Positions 35,079 to 46,988 of a stretch of 64,000 nucleotides of DNA are shown in pieces. The notes beneath the pieces are model-generated. The model made no database searches. It had not been told where the DNA came from and saw nothing but the letters and a program-made list of their open reading frames with translations. Each line of letters begins with the position of its first letter. Position 1 is the stretch's first letter. The DNA comes from Chinchilla lanigera (taxonomy: Eukaryota; Chordata; Mammalia; Rodentia; Chinchillidae): NCBI RefSeq assembly GCF_000276665.1, contig NW_004955416.1, positions 862,173 to 926,172 on the forward strand, in the 5' to 3' direction. The position numbers were made by a program, and so were the translations under genes.

Positions 35079-35181
35079 CGCAGTGAATGAGCAGGTCCTC
35101 GTGGAAGTCATACAGCTCCTCCCGGATCTCCTCTGGGCAGGGGCAGTTCTCTCCCAGTTGAAAATTGAGAAGCATGTTGAT
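35079..35181 (-). CDS. RYR3: RYR3 exon J: solenoid segment before acidic linker
   Basis: 103 bases, phase 0 to phase 1; acceptor ctcaaag, donor GTGAGC. The product is [20 protein letters not shown] then [14 protein letters not shown] plus the first base of Gly. The [19 protein letters not shown] helix matches remembered RYR3; RYR1 has CPLPEEIRQDLLDFHQDLL at this place. Confidence 0.96.
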
Positions 35182-35339
35182 CTTTGAGGGCAAAAGAAGA
35201 ATGGCTCCATGGTTCTCAATGGCAGTCAAGGGAATACAGATTCTGTCTTAGACCTATGCCTAACACTCTTTGCAAAAGTTTATTTAGCTAGCTTTTTTGA
35301 GGTAAAGTGGCCTACATTTAAAAACAGATTTCACATATT

Positions 35340-36200
35340 TTTCTGCTTATAAATGTAAGTTATGAATTATATAAAATTTGGAGACTATCAAAGAAGAAAA
35401 TTTGCTGTGATCTCACTAGCTAAAGATAACCACTGTTAATATTTTAGTTAGTATCTTTCAGACTTTCTGATCCACACAGATTGGGTTCATACTCTAGTTA
35501 TACTTTTTTAAACCCACATTTTCTATTTTTACCTTGAACATTTTCTTAACTTGATTTTTAATAGGTACACTGCATTTTATTCTAAGGATCATAATTTATA
35601 GAACATTAATTCTGTTACATTTTAGTTATTTACATTTTTTGTTCTTGTAACTACATTGCTCTGAACTTCCTTTCCTATAATTTTTGATCATATATCTGAC
35701 CATTTTCTTAGGATAAAGTCCTAGAAGCAAAATGGCTAGAGTAACAGGTGGCTACATTTTAGTGGCTTTTGATTTGAATTACTCTCCAGAAAGCTCACAA
35801 CAATTTGTATTACTACCACATTTATACAAGAGTGTGCATTACTTGGCCATCTCCATTATAATAGTGAGAGTTAACACATTTTCAAACATTTTCCAATTTA
35901 ATGGGTGAAAAATGTCATATCCCTGTTGCTTTGAGTTGCATTTAATTGGTAAGGATGAACTTGGTTTTTCTACATATACAGAACAATTTTATAAATTTTC
36001 TGTCCATGTTTTTCTTCCATTTTTATTGAGGAACTATCTTTGTAAAAACTGGTGAATGCTTTGCACCCTTCTAGATCTTTAACTCTTTGTAGTAATACAC
36101 TGCAAATATATTTCCTAGACTCAGTGAGGTTTTAATCGTGTTCACAGGGTTTTGTTTATGTTTTTGACATGCAGGTTCCTGTTCTGGAATCAATCTGTCA
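35340..36200 (-). mobile_element. Old L1 fragment (L1M-type)
   Basis: The plus strand shows the reverse complement of degenerate ORF2 C-terminus and 3' sequence: agataaccactgttaatatt, cttaggataaagtcctagaa, gggtgaaaaatgtcatatcc and acactgcaaatatatttcct. Strongly diverged. Confidence 0.75.
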
Positions 36201-36369
36201 TGCTTTTCCTTTACAGGTTTGTCTCAAGGATTCTTAACTATTTTTGTGCCTCTGACAGTATGTTAAAAATCTATAGGCTGCTTCTCAGGTTATTTTAATA
36301 AAATAAGATATGCAAGAATCCAAACAAAGTACTGAAATCCCCTTGTCAAAATCTTAAAAAAAATTCATG

Positions 36370-37380
36370 ATATAGTAATACTTGTGGTTTTTTCAGTTTT
36401 ATATGTTTGTAGTACATAATGGTCACATTCCTTGTGAGGAGGTGGTACATGTACATAACACATCTTAATTCTTTTTTTCCCCATTTTCCTCCCAACTCTC
36501 CCCTTATTTTTTGACTCCCTCCCCTTTGCCAAAGATCTCTTTACTTCCCACTGTCTATATTTTATTTTGCTCTTCATTTATATTGAGGTTGCTTATATAG
36601 GAGAAACCATGTGCTATTTAAATTTGTGGGTCTGATTTATTTCATTTGACATTATGGCAGACTAGTACTCCACTGTGTATAAATATTACACTTTCTTTAT
36701 CCATTCATATCTTAATGGACATACAGTCCACTTCTAAGTTAGCTATTATGAACTGTGCTGCTACAGATATGGGCGTGCATGTATCATTGTAATATGATGT
36801 CTTTAACTCTTTCAGGAGGATACCACCTAGCAGGGGAATAGCTTGGTTGAATGGAATGTATATTTCTCATTTTTTGAGGATTCCCCATGCTGATTTCCAT
36901 AGTGGTTGTACTAGTTAATATTCCCACCACCAGTTTAGGAGGGTTCCTTTCCCCCAATATCCTCACCAGCAATTGTTATTACTTGATTTCTTGATAACAG
37001 CCATTCTTTCTGGCATAAGACGGAATATCAGTGTTGTTTTAATTTGCATCTCTCTAGTGTTTGTGCTCTTGAACACTTTTTGAAGTATTTACTGGCAATT
37101 TGTACTTCTTCTGAGAAATACCTGTTTATTTTATTTGCCCGTTTTTAAGTTGGTCTTTCATTTGGGGAGTGTTTAATTTTTCTGAGTTCTTTATATATTC
37201 TAGGTATTAGTCCTCTGTCCAAAGAATAGCTGGCAAAATCTTTTTTTCCACTCTGTAGGTTGACTTATCATTCTGGTGATTGTTTCTTTTGCTGTGTAGA
37301 AGGTTTTTAATTTGAGTTGAACCCACTTGTCACACTTGATATTAGTTCTTGTGTAACTGGGGTTAATAATGCTTCTTTAT
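36370..37380 (-). mobile_element. L1 fragment, ORF2 C-terminus and 3' end
   Basis: Reverse complement of L1: a 3' UTR with pyrimidine-rich tract (36465-36545), ctactgcactg-like actccactgtgtataaatat, tgctgatttccatagtggtt, aacagccattctttctggca, and tattagtcctctgtccaaag. It is less decayed than the neighbouring old L1. Confidence 0.88.
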
Positions 37381-37424
37381 TAACTCAAGTAAAGAGAGCT
37401 AGTGACTGCTCTTATAATCACAGG

Positions 37425-37592
37425 GTTTTTTTTAAATGGTACTGAGGATTGAACCCAAAGCCTTCACAGTGAGCTCTATTTCCTAGCCCTTATTTTTTAT
37501 TTTGAGACAGGATTGGGCAGTTTGGGATATTCCTGCCTTAGCCTACCAAATGCTGGGATTATAGGCATATGCCACCAAGCCTGGATAATCAT
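37425..37592 (-). mobile_element. Composite SINE: B1-like plus ID-like
   Basis: On the minus strand a B1-type monomer (plus strand ccaaatgctgggattatagg and catatgccaccaagcctgg) is followed by an A-rich link and an ID-type unit (plus strand ggtactgaggattgaaccca, gagctctatttcctagccc). The same order occurs at 57003-57185. Confidence 0.8.
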
Positions 37593-38057
37593 TGTCATTT
37601 GATGAGTGTAAGAGATATTTTTAAATACTGTAACCACCGTAATGTGACATAAGATGTGCAATTCCTGTTAGTGACAAAGCTATCATTTCATTGCTGTCAG
37701 AGATTAGTGAAAATTAAGCTGTTATTTATTTCTCACCCAGCTTCCTGGATGTCAGAACTCTTCCCAGAAGGCCAACAACTCTAGCTTGGTGAGCACCTGG
37801 AGGGACTTCAGAAATTAAGTAGAGGCAATCTTGTCTCATCTGCTTTTTCAGCCATGATAGTTCAATATCAGGCAAAGAGGTATTTTCTCCATCTGTTAAA
37901 ATCAGCAACCTCTTTTTAAACTATAAGTTTTACTTAACATTATTAGAAAGAGTCTGTTTCTAAGCTTATTTTGGAAGTGGGCAGAGGTTTTGCAACACAA
38001 TAATATCCCTTAAATTGGTTGGAAAGTCATTTTTGTGGTTTTCTCGGGGTGTTAAAT

Positions 38058-38300
38058 TATGGTAATTAAATCAATAACATGTAAGTTGTTTCTTAAGTAA
38101 ATGTAAGATATTAAGATCTGGTTTCAGAGTCACAGAGCTGATTTCTTTGCTGACAGATCTTTCCTTTGGTGGAACACTCCAGAAGTGGCAGCTTCCTCCT
38201 TGCAGAGTGTGAAACTGAAGGATGGAGAGAAAAACTGAGCAGAATTGTCTGCGATAGCTCCCACCTTTCACTGAAGCCCTTTGGAAGTGAAAAGCTAGCT
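38058..38300 (+). repeat. Copy 1 of an unnamed diverged repeat pair
   Basis: Shares with 40563-40810 the order tggtaatta, aagatctggtttcagag, acag, atttcttyrttga, atct.tc.ttt and gaacac. It could be an unnamed interspersed family or an old local duplication. Confidence 0.55.
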
Positions 38301-38429
38301 GACTATGCTTGACTAGTTTGCCAGCAACCATGGGACCAATCTTAGCTTTACCTTCCTTTGCACTTAAGCTATATCTCTCAAGGATTTTTTTCATCACTCT
38401 GAATACTCCAGATATTACGATGAAAACCA

Positions 38430-39270
38430 CTATTCTCTCTTTAAAAGGTGTGGAAACATATCACCAAGTACAAAATAGCCATGAAAAAATGTTCGGCATC
38501 TCTGTCCATTGGAAAAATGCAAATCAAAATAACACCGAGATTCTACCTTACTCCAGTAAGAATGGTTATTATTAAGGACTCAAAAAATAACAAATGCTGT
38601 CAAGGATTTTGGGGAAAAGTAACCCTTGTACACTGCTGGTGGGAATGTAAACTAGTAAGACTATTATGGAACCAGTATGGAGATTCTTCAAAAAATGAAA
38701 AATAGAAACTCCATTTGACCCAGTGATTTCCCTTCTTGATATCTTCCTCAAAGAGTTAAAGATATCATGTTACAGTGATATATGCATACTCATATGTACA
38801 GCAGCAAAACTCACAAGTGCTAAATCATGGGAAAGGCCTATATGTTCATTAGATGAATGGATAAAGATTTTATGGTAAATACACATTATGGAGTAGTACT
38901 CACCCATAAAAAAGAATAAATTTGAGTCATATATAGCAGAATGGATAGATCTTGAGACCATAATAAGGCCATAATACAAGTGAAATAAAAACAGAAGGTT
39001 AAGTATCACATGGTTTTTCTAACATGAGAGCCCCCAAAGGTAAATAATTGAAAGAACAAAATAAAAGAGATGGAAGGAAACAGGGAGATAGACTCTATGG
39101 AGATAGGAAAGGGATCTGGGGAGGGAAGGAGAGAGGGGAGTAGGGACAAGGAGGAGGGGGGTTAAAATGAATCAGACATGATATGAGTATGTATGTGATT
39201 ATGTATAATCATGTCCAAAATGAATGTGATTATGTATAACAAACATCTAATACTACTAACAAAATGTTTT
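38430..39270 (+). mobile_element. L1 fragment, ORF2 C-terminus and 3' end
   Basis: Plus-strand L1: aaatgcaaatcaaaataaca, cccttgtacactgctggtgg, gaatgtaaactagtaagact, ttgacccagtgatttccctt, atgaatggataaagatttta, then a purine-rich 3' UTR (39040-39170). Confidence 0.92.
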
Positions 39271-39504
39271 CATAAGAAGTTATACTGAAAAAAACCCCTC
39301 AGATTTCTACACATACTATTTTTTACGTGATTCTGCATTGCTGACTGCTGCAATTGGTCTGAATCTTCATGTCCTTCAATAACGTTAAATGCTTTCTTAC
39401 ACTGAGAACTGCAGAGATTGGTCCCCTCTTGAAGCAAGTCCTCTGGGAGGGGTGGCAGATGGGACAGCTGAGGTTCTTAGTGTCCTTTCTTTCATTTTAT
39501 TCTT

Positions 39505-39640
39505 AGACCAGCAACATCAGCATTACCAGAAAACTTGTTAAAAATGCGAATTCCTGAGCCTCACTCTAGACTGTTGAATTAGAGAACTTGTTTTATTAAT
39601 TAAGCTCTTCAAGTGGTTCTACTCAAGAATCACCAGTCTA
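39505..39640 (+). mobile_element. hAT-type MITE fragment (MER20/MER5-like)
   Basis: accagcaacatcagcattac, cagaaaacttgttaaaaatg, cgaattcctgagcctcactc and aagtggttctactcaagaat follow the order of the short nonautonomous hAT-Charlie elements. The exact family is unsure. Confidence 0.6.
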
Positions 39641-39974
39641 ATACACTAGCGGAGAACTTGAGTTACAGATTTCCAAAATGATGTGTCAGAAGACGGGCTA
39701 AAAGCCTAAGGGAGGAGTTGGCAGGAGCTTGGAGAGGGTAGAGAGCAGGTCTGGACGCAGAATGGGGAAAGGGAAATAGAAGCCAACACTGTCCTACTGG
39801 GAACCAGGCCCATGAGGACAGGGTAGGATGGATAACCCCGGCGCTGGCTGGGATAAAGAGATGCCAGAAAAATGTGTGAACTCCACTCACTGGCCACTGA
39901 CCAGAGGTCACAGAGAAAGGCATGAGGCAATGCAAATACTGTGAACATTAAAATTGATGGTAGTCCAGATAGTA

Positions 39975-40175
39975 CATACAGAGGGCTTATTCTATGGCAG
40001 GTATCATGCTAAGCAATCTAAACAAATTATCTTATGAGTGCTCACAAGAGCCCTGACGGAGTTATAAACATTTCCTACATATTGAGCTGAAAAAACAGGG
40101 ACACAGAGAGGTCACATGTCCAAGACTACAGTGAGGGAGGTGGGAGCTCTGCAGTCTGAAGTCAACACTGGGATT
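39975..40175 (-). mobile_element. MIR SINE
   Basis: gcttattctatggcaggtat, catgctaagcaatctaaaca, gctgaaaaaacagggacaca and gagaggtcacatgtccaaga match the MIR reverse complement. Confidence 0.85.
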
Positions 40176-40562
40176 ATTTCCTTCTCCGTTATTTCCTTCT
40201 CCTTATCCCTAAACATATGAAAGAGCCAGCGTCTGTCTAGTAACATGGGGAACATCCACGCCTGTTGCCAGCCTAAAATAAGCCTGTCCCATGTGTAAAG
40301 TCTTCAAGAGTAATTCCTGGGAGGTAACTGGGGAAACAGCACAGAGATTTATTCCAATGAATCCAAAGGATGTTCTCATTTTGCATTTAGGAGAGGGTAA
40401 TGAGCTTTGCCTTGTCTTTAACAAGGCCAGTATCACTCAAGTGAATCTTTTAAAGGCCAAGATATGTGGTTCATTTTTAAGCCAGTATAAATATATATGT
40501 TCTATAAACTAGGTTAGGAAAGTAATTCGATGAAGTGGTAGTTGTGCCATTAACATAAAACA

Positions 40563-40810
40563 GTGGTAATTACACTGACAACAGTTTATGAATAGAACAC
40601 TTATTAAATAATATATAATATCCAAAGATCTGGTTTCAGAGACAGAAAACTAATTTCTTCATTGAAATATCTATCTTTTCTTTTGAACACATTGGAAGCA
40701 GAGGCAAATCAGCCTGCAGAGTATAAGAACATTGCTGAGAAACGGGATGCATGGAAATTATTATTCTTTAAGATGTGCCTCCCTTATTTGAAAGTCTCGT
40801 ACCAGGGTTT
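40563..40810 (+). repeat. Copy 2 of an unnamed diverged repeat pair
   Basis: Related to 38058-38300 in the same orientation, about 2.5 kb away. The best shared word is aagatctggtttcagag at 40626. Confidence 0.55.
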
Positions 40811-41431
40811 TGACTATTCTCACAGAACCCGCTCATCTGGGTAAGGCTAGCTACGGGTGGAGTGCTGCACAGAGTTAATACAATACATCACAAATCATGG
40901 TTTATTGGTCGAGTCCCATTCTCCGGGCTACATGGGCTGGGATGGCTTTGTTGGAGAGCAGTGGCTACTGGGTGAGTGGGCTGGACACATTGCGTGAGGA
41001 AGACTGTACCAGCTCTCACATCAGGGCCTCCTGACCATACTTTGTGGGTCTTTCACAGGGAGGTAGTGACTTCTGGAAGGGATGTCAGAAATTCTTCTGA
41101 GTGTGGATTCTTGCTGAGGTGACAGGTGAATACTACAGTGGTCTGGTTTTTAAGCTCACTCATAAAGGTATAGGTATGACAGGATAAGGGGAGAGAGAAA
41201 GCCTCGCCCTGTGTGTAGCTTAGCAAGGGTTCTTTCCTACCAAGGTAAGTGGCATACACTTCTCAGTCATCACCTGCACAGGCAGGGCTGGCTCCTCGTG
41301 CCACGATGGGTCTTATAATCTTCTCAGCTCTTGCTGCTGCCCTGGACACCATGAAGATAACATGGGCCTCACTCTGTGGATTTCAAGTACTTCCACAGGA
41401 ACAGGAAGACAGTCTGGGGAGGGGCTCTCAC

Positions 41432-41632
41432 CTGCTCCTGTGGGGGTGAACGGAACTCCCTGGTCTTCCGGGCAGTGAGGGCTGCAGACATGTTCAGGGC
41501 CTGCATGAGCTCGTTGTAGCGGAACTTCTGATTTGCCTGCAGCTTGGAGACATAAATGTCACCAAATGCCACAATGGCCTCCACTCGGTGCTGCAGCTCA
41601 CAGTCACACAGATAGCTGAGGAGCTCACACAT
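41432..41632 (-). CDS. RYR3: RYR3 exon I: junctional solenoid
   Basis: 201 bases, exactly 67 codons, phase 0 both ends; acceptor tttgtag, donor GTGAGA. The product begins [20 protein letters not shown], continues [20 protein letters not shown] and ends with [30 protein letters not shown] across the I-J junction is invariant in the family. The exon is symmetrical, so skipping would be in frame. Confidence 0.97.
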
Positions 41633-41694
41633 CTACAAAAAGTATATATGTGTACATGGTAATTAACATCACTTTATGTATACAGGCGAAGATT

Positions 41695-41815
41695 CCAGCA
41701 CCCCCATTTTACAGATTAGGATACTGAGACTAACACAATTGAAATAATTTGTCCAGGGTCACATAGTAAGTAACCACAAAGCTATTACTTGTATCCAAGT
41801 CAGCCTGAATTCAGA
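41695..41815 (-). mobile_element. MIR SINE
   Basis: cccccattttacagattagg, atactgagactaacacaatt, gtccagggtcacatagtaag and a diverged B-box side. Confidence 0.85.
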
Positions 41816-42236
41816 GACCAGCTATTCACCATTAGGCCAGGGGAATAAGAGAGAAAAGAGCTCCCTAGAGGCAGAGTACATTTGTTTATGGAGAGAAAGA
41901 ATGGTATTTCCAAGAAAATGTTTTCAGAGAGCTCAGTACGACCACCTTCCTTTCTGATGCCTTCCAGTCCTGGAGGATGGAAAATTGGGATGTTTCTTGT
42001 CCTTCCCATCCGTCACTGTTGTCACTGATCTGCACTGTCTGTGATTAGTTCTTTGGTGGTATTATTATTATTATTTTTAATTATGATTATTATCAGCACT
42101 GTAAAAAGAATTGTAAAGCTTTTTAAGTTGCTATTTTAAAAGATACTAAAACTGGGGGCCAGATAAGTGTAAGAAGTTGGGGGAAATAAGAAACCTAGGA
42201 GCATTTTGCACTCAGGAAGCTTTTCAATTATACTCA

Positions 42237-42425
42237 GCCATGCCTCACTTAATGACAGGGGTGCATCCTGAGAAATCCATCATGAAGAGAGCTCCCTGGT
42301 AACATCACAGTGTGCTTACACAAGCTACAGTGGTTATGACAGCACCAGGCGATGTGATCTCATGGGACCACCATCATGTAGGGTCGCTGTTTATTGAACT
42401 GTCATTATGGAGCACACGACAGTGC
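42237..42425 (+). mobile_element. Old interspersed repeat, internally deleted
   Basis: Starts catgcctcacttaatgacag and contains gtgcttacacaagctacagt, tctcatgggaccaccatcat and tgtcattatggagcacacga. The pieces match the two ends of a widespread mammalian repeat that starts with cacttaatgacrgg, with the middle missing. I cannot name the family with confidence. Confidence 0.45.
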
Positions 42426-42923
42426 CTCTAAATTGAACTTCACTTTAAAAACTCCTGAACTGGTGATCACAGATACTGTTTTCCAGTTATTATCTGTGCA
42501 AAAAGAACTTCACTTTCCAAGCCGGGAACTTATGCTAAATGAAAGCCTTGGCCCTACATCACAATAGTACATTTATATGTTTCAATAAAATACCTAGGAC
42601 ACATATGTATAAAAATTTTTATCCCTCCTGTATACTCAATGTTTTGATTAACCGATCACCTACAAATCCCATCACATTAGATAAGAGAGCTTTTACTGTA
42701 GGTTACCTTGCTATATTTTATGATAAAACTTATTTTATATTCTACTTCATGAAATATATTTTAATATTATATCATCTGTATTTTACAAATAATAAAGCTA
42801 AGGGTCTGGCTGGTTATTGACATAACCAGTCCATAGAGCTAGTAGGCAGCAAAGGGGAAGGCAAGGTCTGAATCCTATGATTCCTATGAATGGTTGAGCC
42901 AGGCTCCCTGTGCTGGGATAGAC

Positions 42924-42956
42924 TGTCCTGTCCTGTCCTGTCCTGTCCTGTCCTGT
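42924..42956 (+). repeat. (TGTCC)n microsatellite
   Basis: Six and a half uninterrupted pentanucleotide units. Confidence 0.97.
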
Positions 42957-43568
42957 ACTATTCTATCCTTTCTCTTTTCCCTGTGCCCATTTTAAAAGCT
43001 ATCCTTGGCCTATGACTGAGGTTAGCTAATATCTGGAAAAACTCTTTTCAGTAGTGTTGAAAGTTCCTACATCAAGCTAGGGGTGGTTTCCAAAGTGTGG
43101 CTGTCCTCTGTAGCTTGGGTGGCAGTTTTATGAATGCTGGGCTATCAGGGCTGTGTCAGTGTGACTGTGTGAACACAGCGCCTGATGAGAGCAGATGGGG
43201 GTGTGGTTCCCTAGAAGGCAGTTCCTTGGGCTGCTCTACAGTCAAAGGCTCCTCCTTCTCTCTAGACACATAGCTTACAAGTAGGCACTTGAGCTCCAAA
43301 GGCTAACAGACAGGGGCAAACCCATCACTGGAGAACATTTCAGCAGCATGTGTCTTATTGAAGAGGGTTAGTTTACTCACTCTGCCTAAGGGAGGCGGAG
43401 GGGAACAGGCAGAAATGAGCTTCAGCCAGGCGCTCTCCTCCTGAACATCTCTGCTGCACTCTTTCTGCATTAGGTTGGAGCCAGTACCCACAGTCCTCCT
43501 TGCCACCAGGGCGTGCCCTTCTCCCTCCGACCCTTTCCCAGGGAATGAGCCTTGGTGCTGGGAGTTAC

Positions 43569-44364
43569 CTGCAGCTTGACGGACTCAGGTAGTCGGGTCT
43601 GCAACAAGCCTTTGACTGGAGCCTCCTTGCTGGCCTTTTCCCCAGCCTCCACTGCCTTTTCCTCCACTTGGGTCACTTCTTCTTTTTCTGCTCCCTCCTC
43701 TGTCTCCCCACTGTGCTCCCCAAAGACAGAGGGATCAATCAGGAGCAGGATCTGGCGAACATCATCATCATCAAAAACGCCTATGACCAGCAGAGTTCCA
43801 ATGAGCTTCAGCACAGGCACAAACTGGAACTCGATGGACCCCCCAACGGGGTCTCGGATGTGGGCCCCACTACAGTGCACTGCTTCTGTCAGCATGCTCA
43901 ATGCCTTTGTCTTGAGAATCTCCAAAGGGATCTCAGGGCTCTGTTTCTGGTGCTCCTCACTGGTTACAACGAAGCAAGGGGTAGAAAACCTGAAGCCTGG
44001 CTTAAGGCACGTTCTCAGACCCACCCCAGGAAGCCCATGCCTCTTGGACTCATCTGGGTATAAGCGGATATTCCTAGTGGTGCTGGTGATGGGGATGATG
44101 TACTCATTCTTCATCATCAGCTTCCTCTCCTTAGCATTGGCCAAGTGGATGCTGATGAGCAGGTCATAGAAGCCAGACCGCAGGAGGCCTGGGAGATACT
44201 TGTTGTCAATAGCATAGAAGAGTTGAGAGAGATCCACGTGGCTGCACAGGGCGTAGGCAACCCGGCTGTTTCCCAGAGCACACACGGCGCTGTACAGCCT
44301 CAGTGTGTGGTAGTGGAACCGCATCAGGTCTTCCTGCTCACAGAGCTCCAGGATGTCCACACAT
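43569..44364 (-). CDS. RYR3: RYR3 exon H: 796-base exon, junctional solenoid and D3-like acidic stretch
   Basis: The largest exon here: one base completing Arg, then 265 codons, phase 0 end; acceptor ctcgcag, donor GTAACT. An unusually long exon at this point is a shared feature of ryanodine receptor genes. Early motifs are [20 protein letters not shown] and [19 protein letters not shown]. The middle holds [16 protein letters not shown] and [19 protein letters not shown] second block holds [20 protein letters not shown] and [20 protein letters not shown]. These are alpha-solenoid repeats. The last fifth is a Glu/Lys-rich tract ([20 protein letters not shown] onward), equivalent to the D3 acidic region, which is much longer in RYR1. 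The exon closes [13 protein letters not shown]. Plus-strand open frames opposite it are shadows. Confidence 0.97.
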
Positions 44365-46275
44365 CTGCGAGTGCACAAACAGTGAATCAGTCTGTGGGAG
44401 GAGGTGGCACCAGGATTCAGCCTAGCCTTGCTCTCTGAATCCCAGGGATTTGAACCAGACTAGCAAAATCAGAAGGGGTAAAAGGATGCAGCAGTCTCTG
44501 CCCCATTTTCTCTAATGGGTAACCACTCCTCTCTTGATGCCACTCCACATTCTAGTTCCTGATAATCTACCACATCTAACTATAAGGCTGTCAAAAGCCT
44601 ATAAAACTTACAATGTACTGGCTTACTAAATATGAAAGTTCTTTCAATTACAGAAAACTCCAAAGCCCCCAAATAGAAAAACGTTTAGGTGTAAGAGCGG
44701 GTGACTTGGTGTTTGGTGTAGATTCAACTGAATCCGCCATTTTCCAGATGCTCAGAAGACGCAGCTGAGCCTTCTGTCAATCTACCATCAATGTCATCTG
44801 TGTCATCTCAACTGTCCCTGGAAAAAAATCTACCTGCTTTTTTCCCCCCAGAGATGGGTCAATGATTCGATTTTCAAACACAGTATTTCCCATCAGGTTT
44901 TAAAAGTGATTTACTAAAAGTGTTATTCTACTACTTCTACTTTTAAATATAACAAGGGCTGCTAAATATCTAGGACCAGATTTTTTTATATAAGAACTTG
45001 TCCACTATGCATACAGCACTAAAATATATTTGTATATGTCACAATGGTTATAATCTGAGGTCTCTTTTATATATGACCATTTTGGCCTTGAATCACTCCC
45101 TTTTCACTTCCTTTTCTCCTACTTTCAATCCAGTAGAAAAGTATAGGCTTAGAGATGGCCAATTCCAAAATTCATTTATAGAGGACAAGCTTTTCTATGA
45201 ATTTCTACACAAAGTGTACAAAACGTGCTAACTTTACTACTTTGTCATACACTGGCAATCTCTTTAACATTTACAGACTGGGTCTTGTAAAATTTGGACT
45301 TATTTGCCCATTATATATACTATGTACACAGTAAAACAAAACCCACAACACATACCGAAAAATGGTGTCTGAGAATGTCCAAGTTCAGCACACTGAACAT
45401 AGTACTTGCTGAGAGCAGCCAGCAAATCCAGCATACTTGTTCCTTCCTGACTTAGAGGTCCATTTGTCTGTGTGTTGCTTGCTTGTTTGTGAGGGTCCCA
45501 GGCTCAGGCTTTGAGATCTGCTTAGACTTTTAGTCTTACTCCTCATCCTGGACCCGGTCACCTACTCTTCCCTGCACTTGCTTGCCCTGCTGCCCTTGGT
45601 CCAAGGGGAGATCTAAGTGGCGGCTGTGAGGTGGCATACACTGCCACTCTACATCATTCTGTTTTTTAGTAAAGAGGTCAAGGAATAACAACATTCACAA
45701 TAATAAAATTTAGTTAATCATCATTATGTCCATGAACTATAGCAGATTTTATCCATACAATCTCATTTTATCTTCTCCTAGAAACACCTCCGGTGGGCCC
45801 TTCTCACAGTGTGGCAGAGGAGATAGGTTTGGAGAACATGGGCAATTTACCCACCAGCATGCAGCCACAAAGTGTTGGTGCTGGGACTGAACCCAGGCTG
45901 TAATCTGAGTGCCTCTTAACCAAGGGACAGCAGGAGCTTAATTCCTGGTTTTCTAAGTCAAACCAAGCATGTCTCATTCTTTCTCTCTTTACCAAAAATA
46001 ATGTATATTTCAGAGTTACTAAGTTTTTAATGAAGTGTTCCTTTATCCCAAGCACTGGGAGCTACAATGAAGGCCATATAGCAGGCACATCTCCGGTTCC
46101 TGAGTAATGGAAGTGAGAAAGGGGAAGAATAAACACTGAAATACTGGGGAAATCAACAGTTATCTTGGGCCTGAGCAGGGTCCAATGAGGATGCTCCCAG
46201 CTCCCGGCTGGGCTTGCCTGGCCTTGCCTCACCTGCCTCCCTGGCCTCCCCTTGCTCTGCAGGCCTGTGCAGTAC
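44365..46275 (-). other. RYR3 intron G-H
   Basis: 1,911 bases. A MIR fragment lies at 45825-45925. The rest is AT-rich unique-looking sequence. Confidence 0.85.
45825..45925 (-). mobile_element. MIR SINE fragment
   Basis: ggcaatttacccaccagcat, gtgctgggactgaacccagg and ctgagtgcctcttaaccaag match the MIR reverse complement at its tRNA side. Confidence 0.7.
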
Positions 46276-46502
46276 CTGTTCTCCTCTGGGATGTGGAGGG
46301 CCATCATTTGCAGGGGCTCCAGGCACTGGACCACCCAGCCATGGCGCTCGCTCACCCGCTCTGTCTCCACCTTGAGGAAGCTGTTGGGCATGCGGCTCCA
46401 GAGCACCGGCTGGATGGTTTGGACGTCCAGCCGAGGAGGACACTGGGGGACTGGGTTCTTCTCTTCACTCTTAAATATGGCCGCAGACAAAGGCATTGCA
46501 TT
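46276..46502 (-). CDS. RYR3: RYR3 exon G: SPRY3 to junctional solenoid
   Basis: 227 bases, phase 0 to phase 2; acceptor tcccag, donor GTACTG. The product starts [20 protein letters not shown], continues [20 protein letters not shown] and ends [10 protein letters not shown] plus AG of an Arg codon. The PQCPPRL and WSRMPN..L.VE motifs are diagnostic of ryanodine receptors. It leads straight into [10 protein letters not shown] in exon H. Only 399 bases of intron separate it from exon F. Confidence 0.96.
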
Positions 46503-46901
46503 CTGGGACAAGGTGAAAAGGCATTAGAGAAGAAAACGTGCAAAACACACACAATCCAGGTGGCTGGATCATGCACCTGCCCCATGATTATCAATAGGAT
46601 TATTATAAATTAAAGGGAGACATATGTGTCCAGGGGACCTCTAATGGCTTTGCTAGCATCATTAGGGCCTTAAACAGTGGGTTTTATGAGGATTAATTTT
46701 TTCAGCACTTATCAGAGGTGGGGAGAGGAGAAAAGGAGAATGCATGATCTGTTAACTGAATTTCCCAGGAACTTGTAGGGACTGGGTGGAAGACAGGGAT
46801 GGTTCAGAAGCTAGAGAATTCCTCTTGTCTTCTGAGGCCTGGAATTTCCCCCCAGTGGTCACTGCTACCTTCTCTTGTTAGACGAGGGGACAGATAAATA
46901 C
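46503..46901 (-). other. RYR3 intron F-G
   Basis: A short 399-base intron with no repeat recognised. Confidence 0.9.
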
Positions 46902-46988
46902 CTTCAACTTCCCAAGTTCAAACTGAAACAGAGATGTGCTCGTAGGCTGCAGGAAAACAGCTGGAAACACTTTCGTGTTGGGTTCCAC
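46902..46988 (-). CDS. RYR3: RYR3 exon F: end of SPRY3 strand set
   Basis: 87 bases, exactly 29 codons, phase 0 at both ends; acceptor tttccag, donor GTATTT. The product is [19 protein letters not shown] followed by [10 protein letters not shown]. The PNTK.FPAVF..PT motif is the closing segment of SPRY3 in all three isoforms. The exon is symmetrical, so skipping it would keep the frame but would remove a structural strand. The donor GTATTT is weaker than the others in this gene. Confidence 0.95.

Larger units (their letters stand above)
35182..41431 (-). other. RYR3 intron I-J
   Basis: 6,250 bases, repeat-rich: an old L1 (35340-36200), a younger L1 fragment (36370-37380), a composite SINE (37425-37592), a plus-strand L1 (38430-39270), a hAT-type element (39505-39640), a MIR (39975-40175), and a pair of diverged copies at 38058-38300 and 40563-40810. 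The stretch 40860-41431 shows nothing recognisable. Confidence 0.85.
41633..43568 (-). other. RYR3 intron H-I
   Basis: 1,936 bases. It holds a MIR (41695-41815), an (ATT)n tract (about 42058-42081), an old interspersed repeat (42237-42425) and a (TGTCC)n microsatellite (42924-42956). The last 600 bases before exon H look unique. Confidence 0.85.

Noticed and set aside
43552..44169. 205-codon open frame on the plus strand
   Set aside because: It lies opposite RYR3 exon H, whose minus-strand frame matches a known protein throughout; the plus frame has no family resemblance and is a shadow.
43470..44378. Reading the exon H frame as a stand-alone 302-residue protein starting at Met
   Set aside because: The first five residues and the last stretch after KLQ are intron read-through; homology begins and ends exactly at splice sites.
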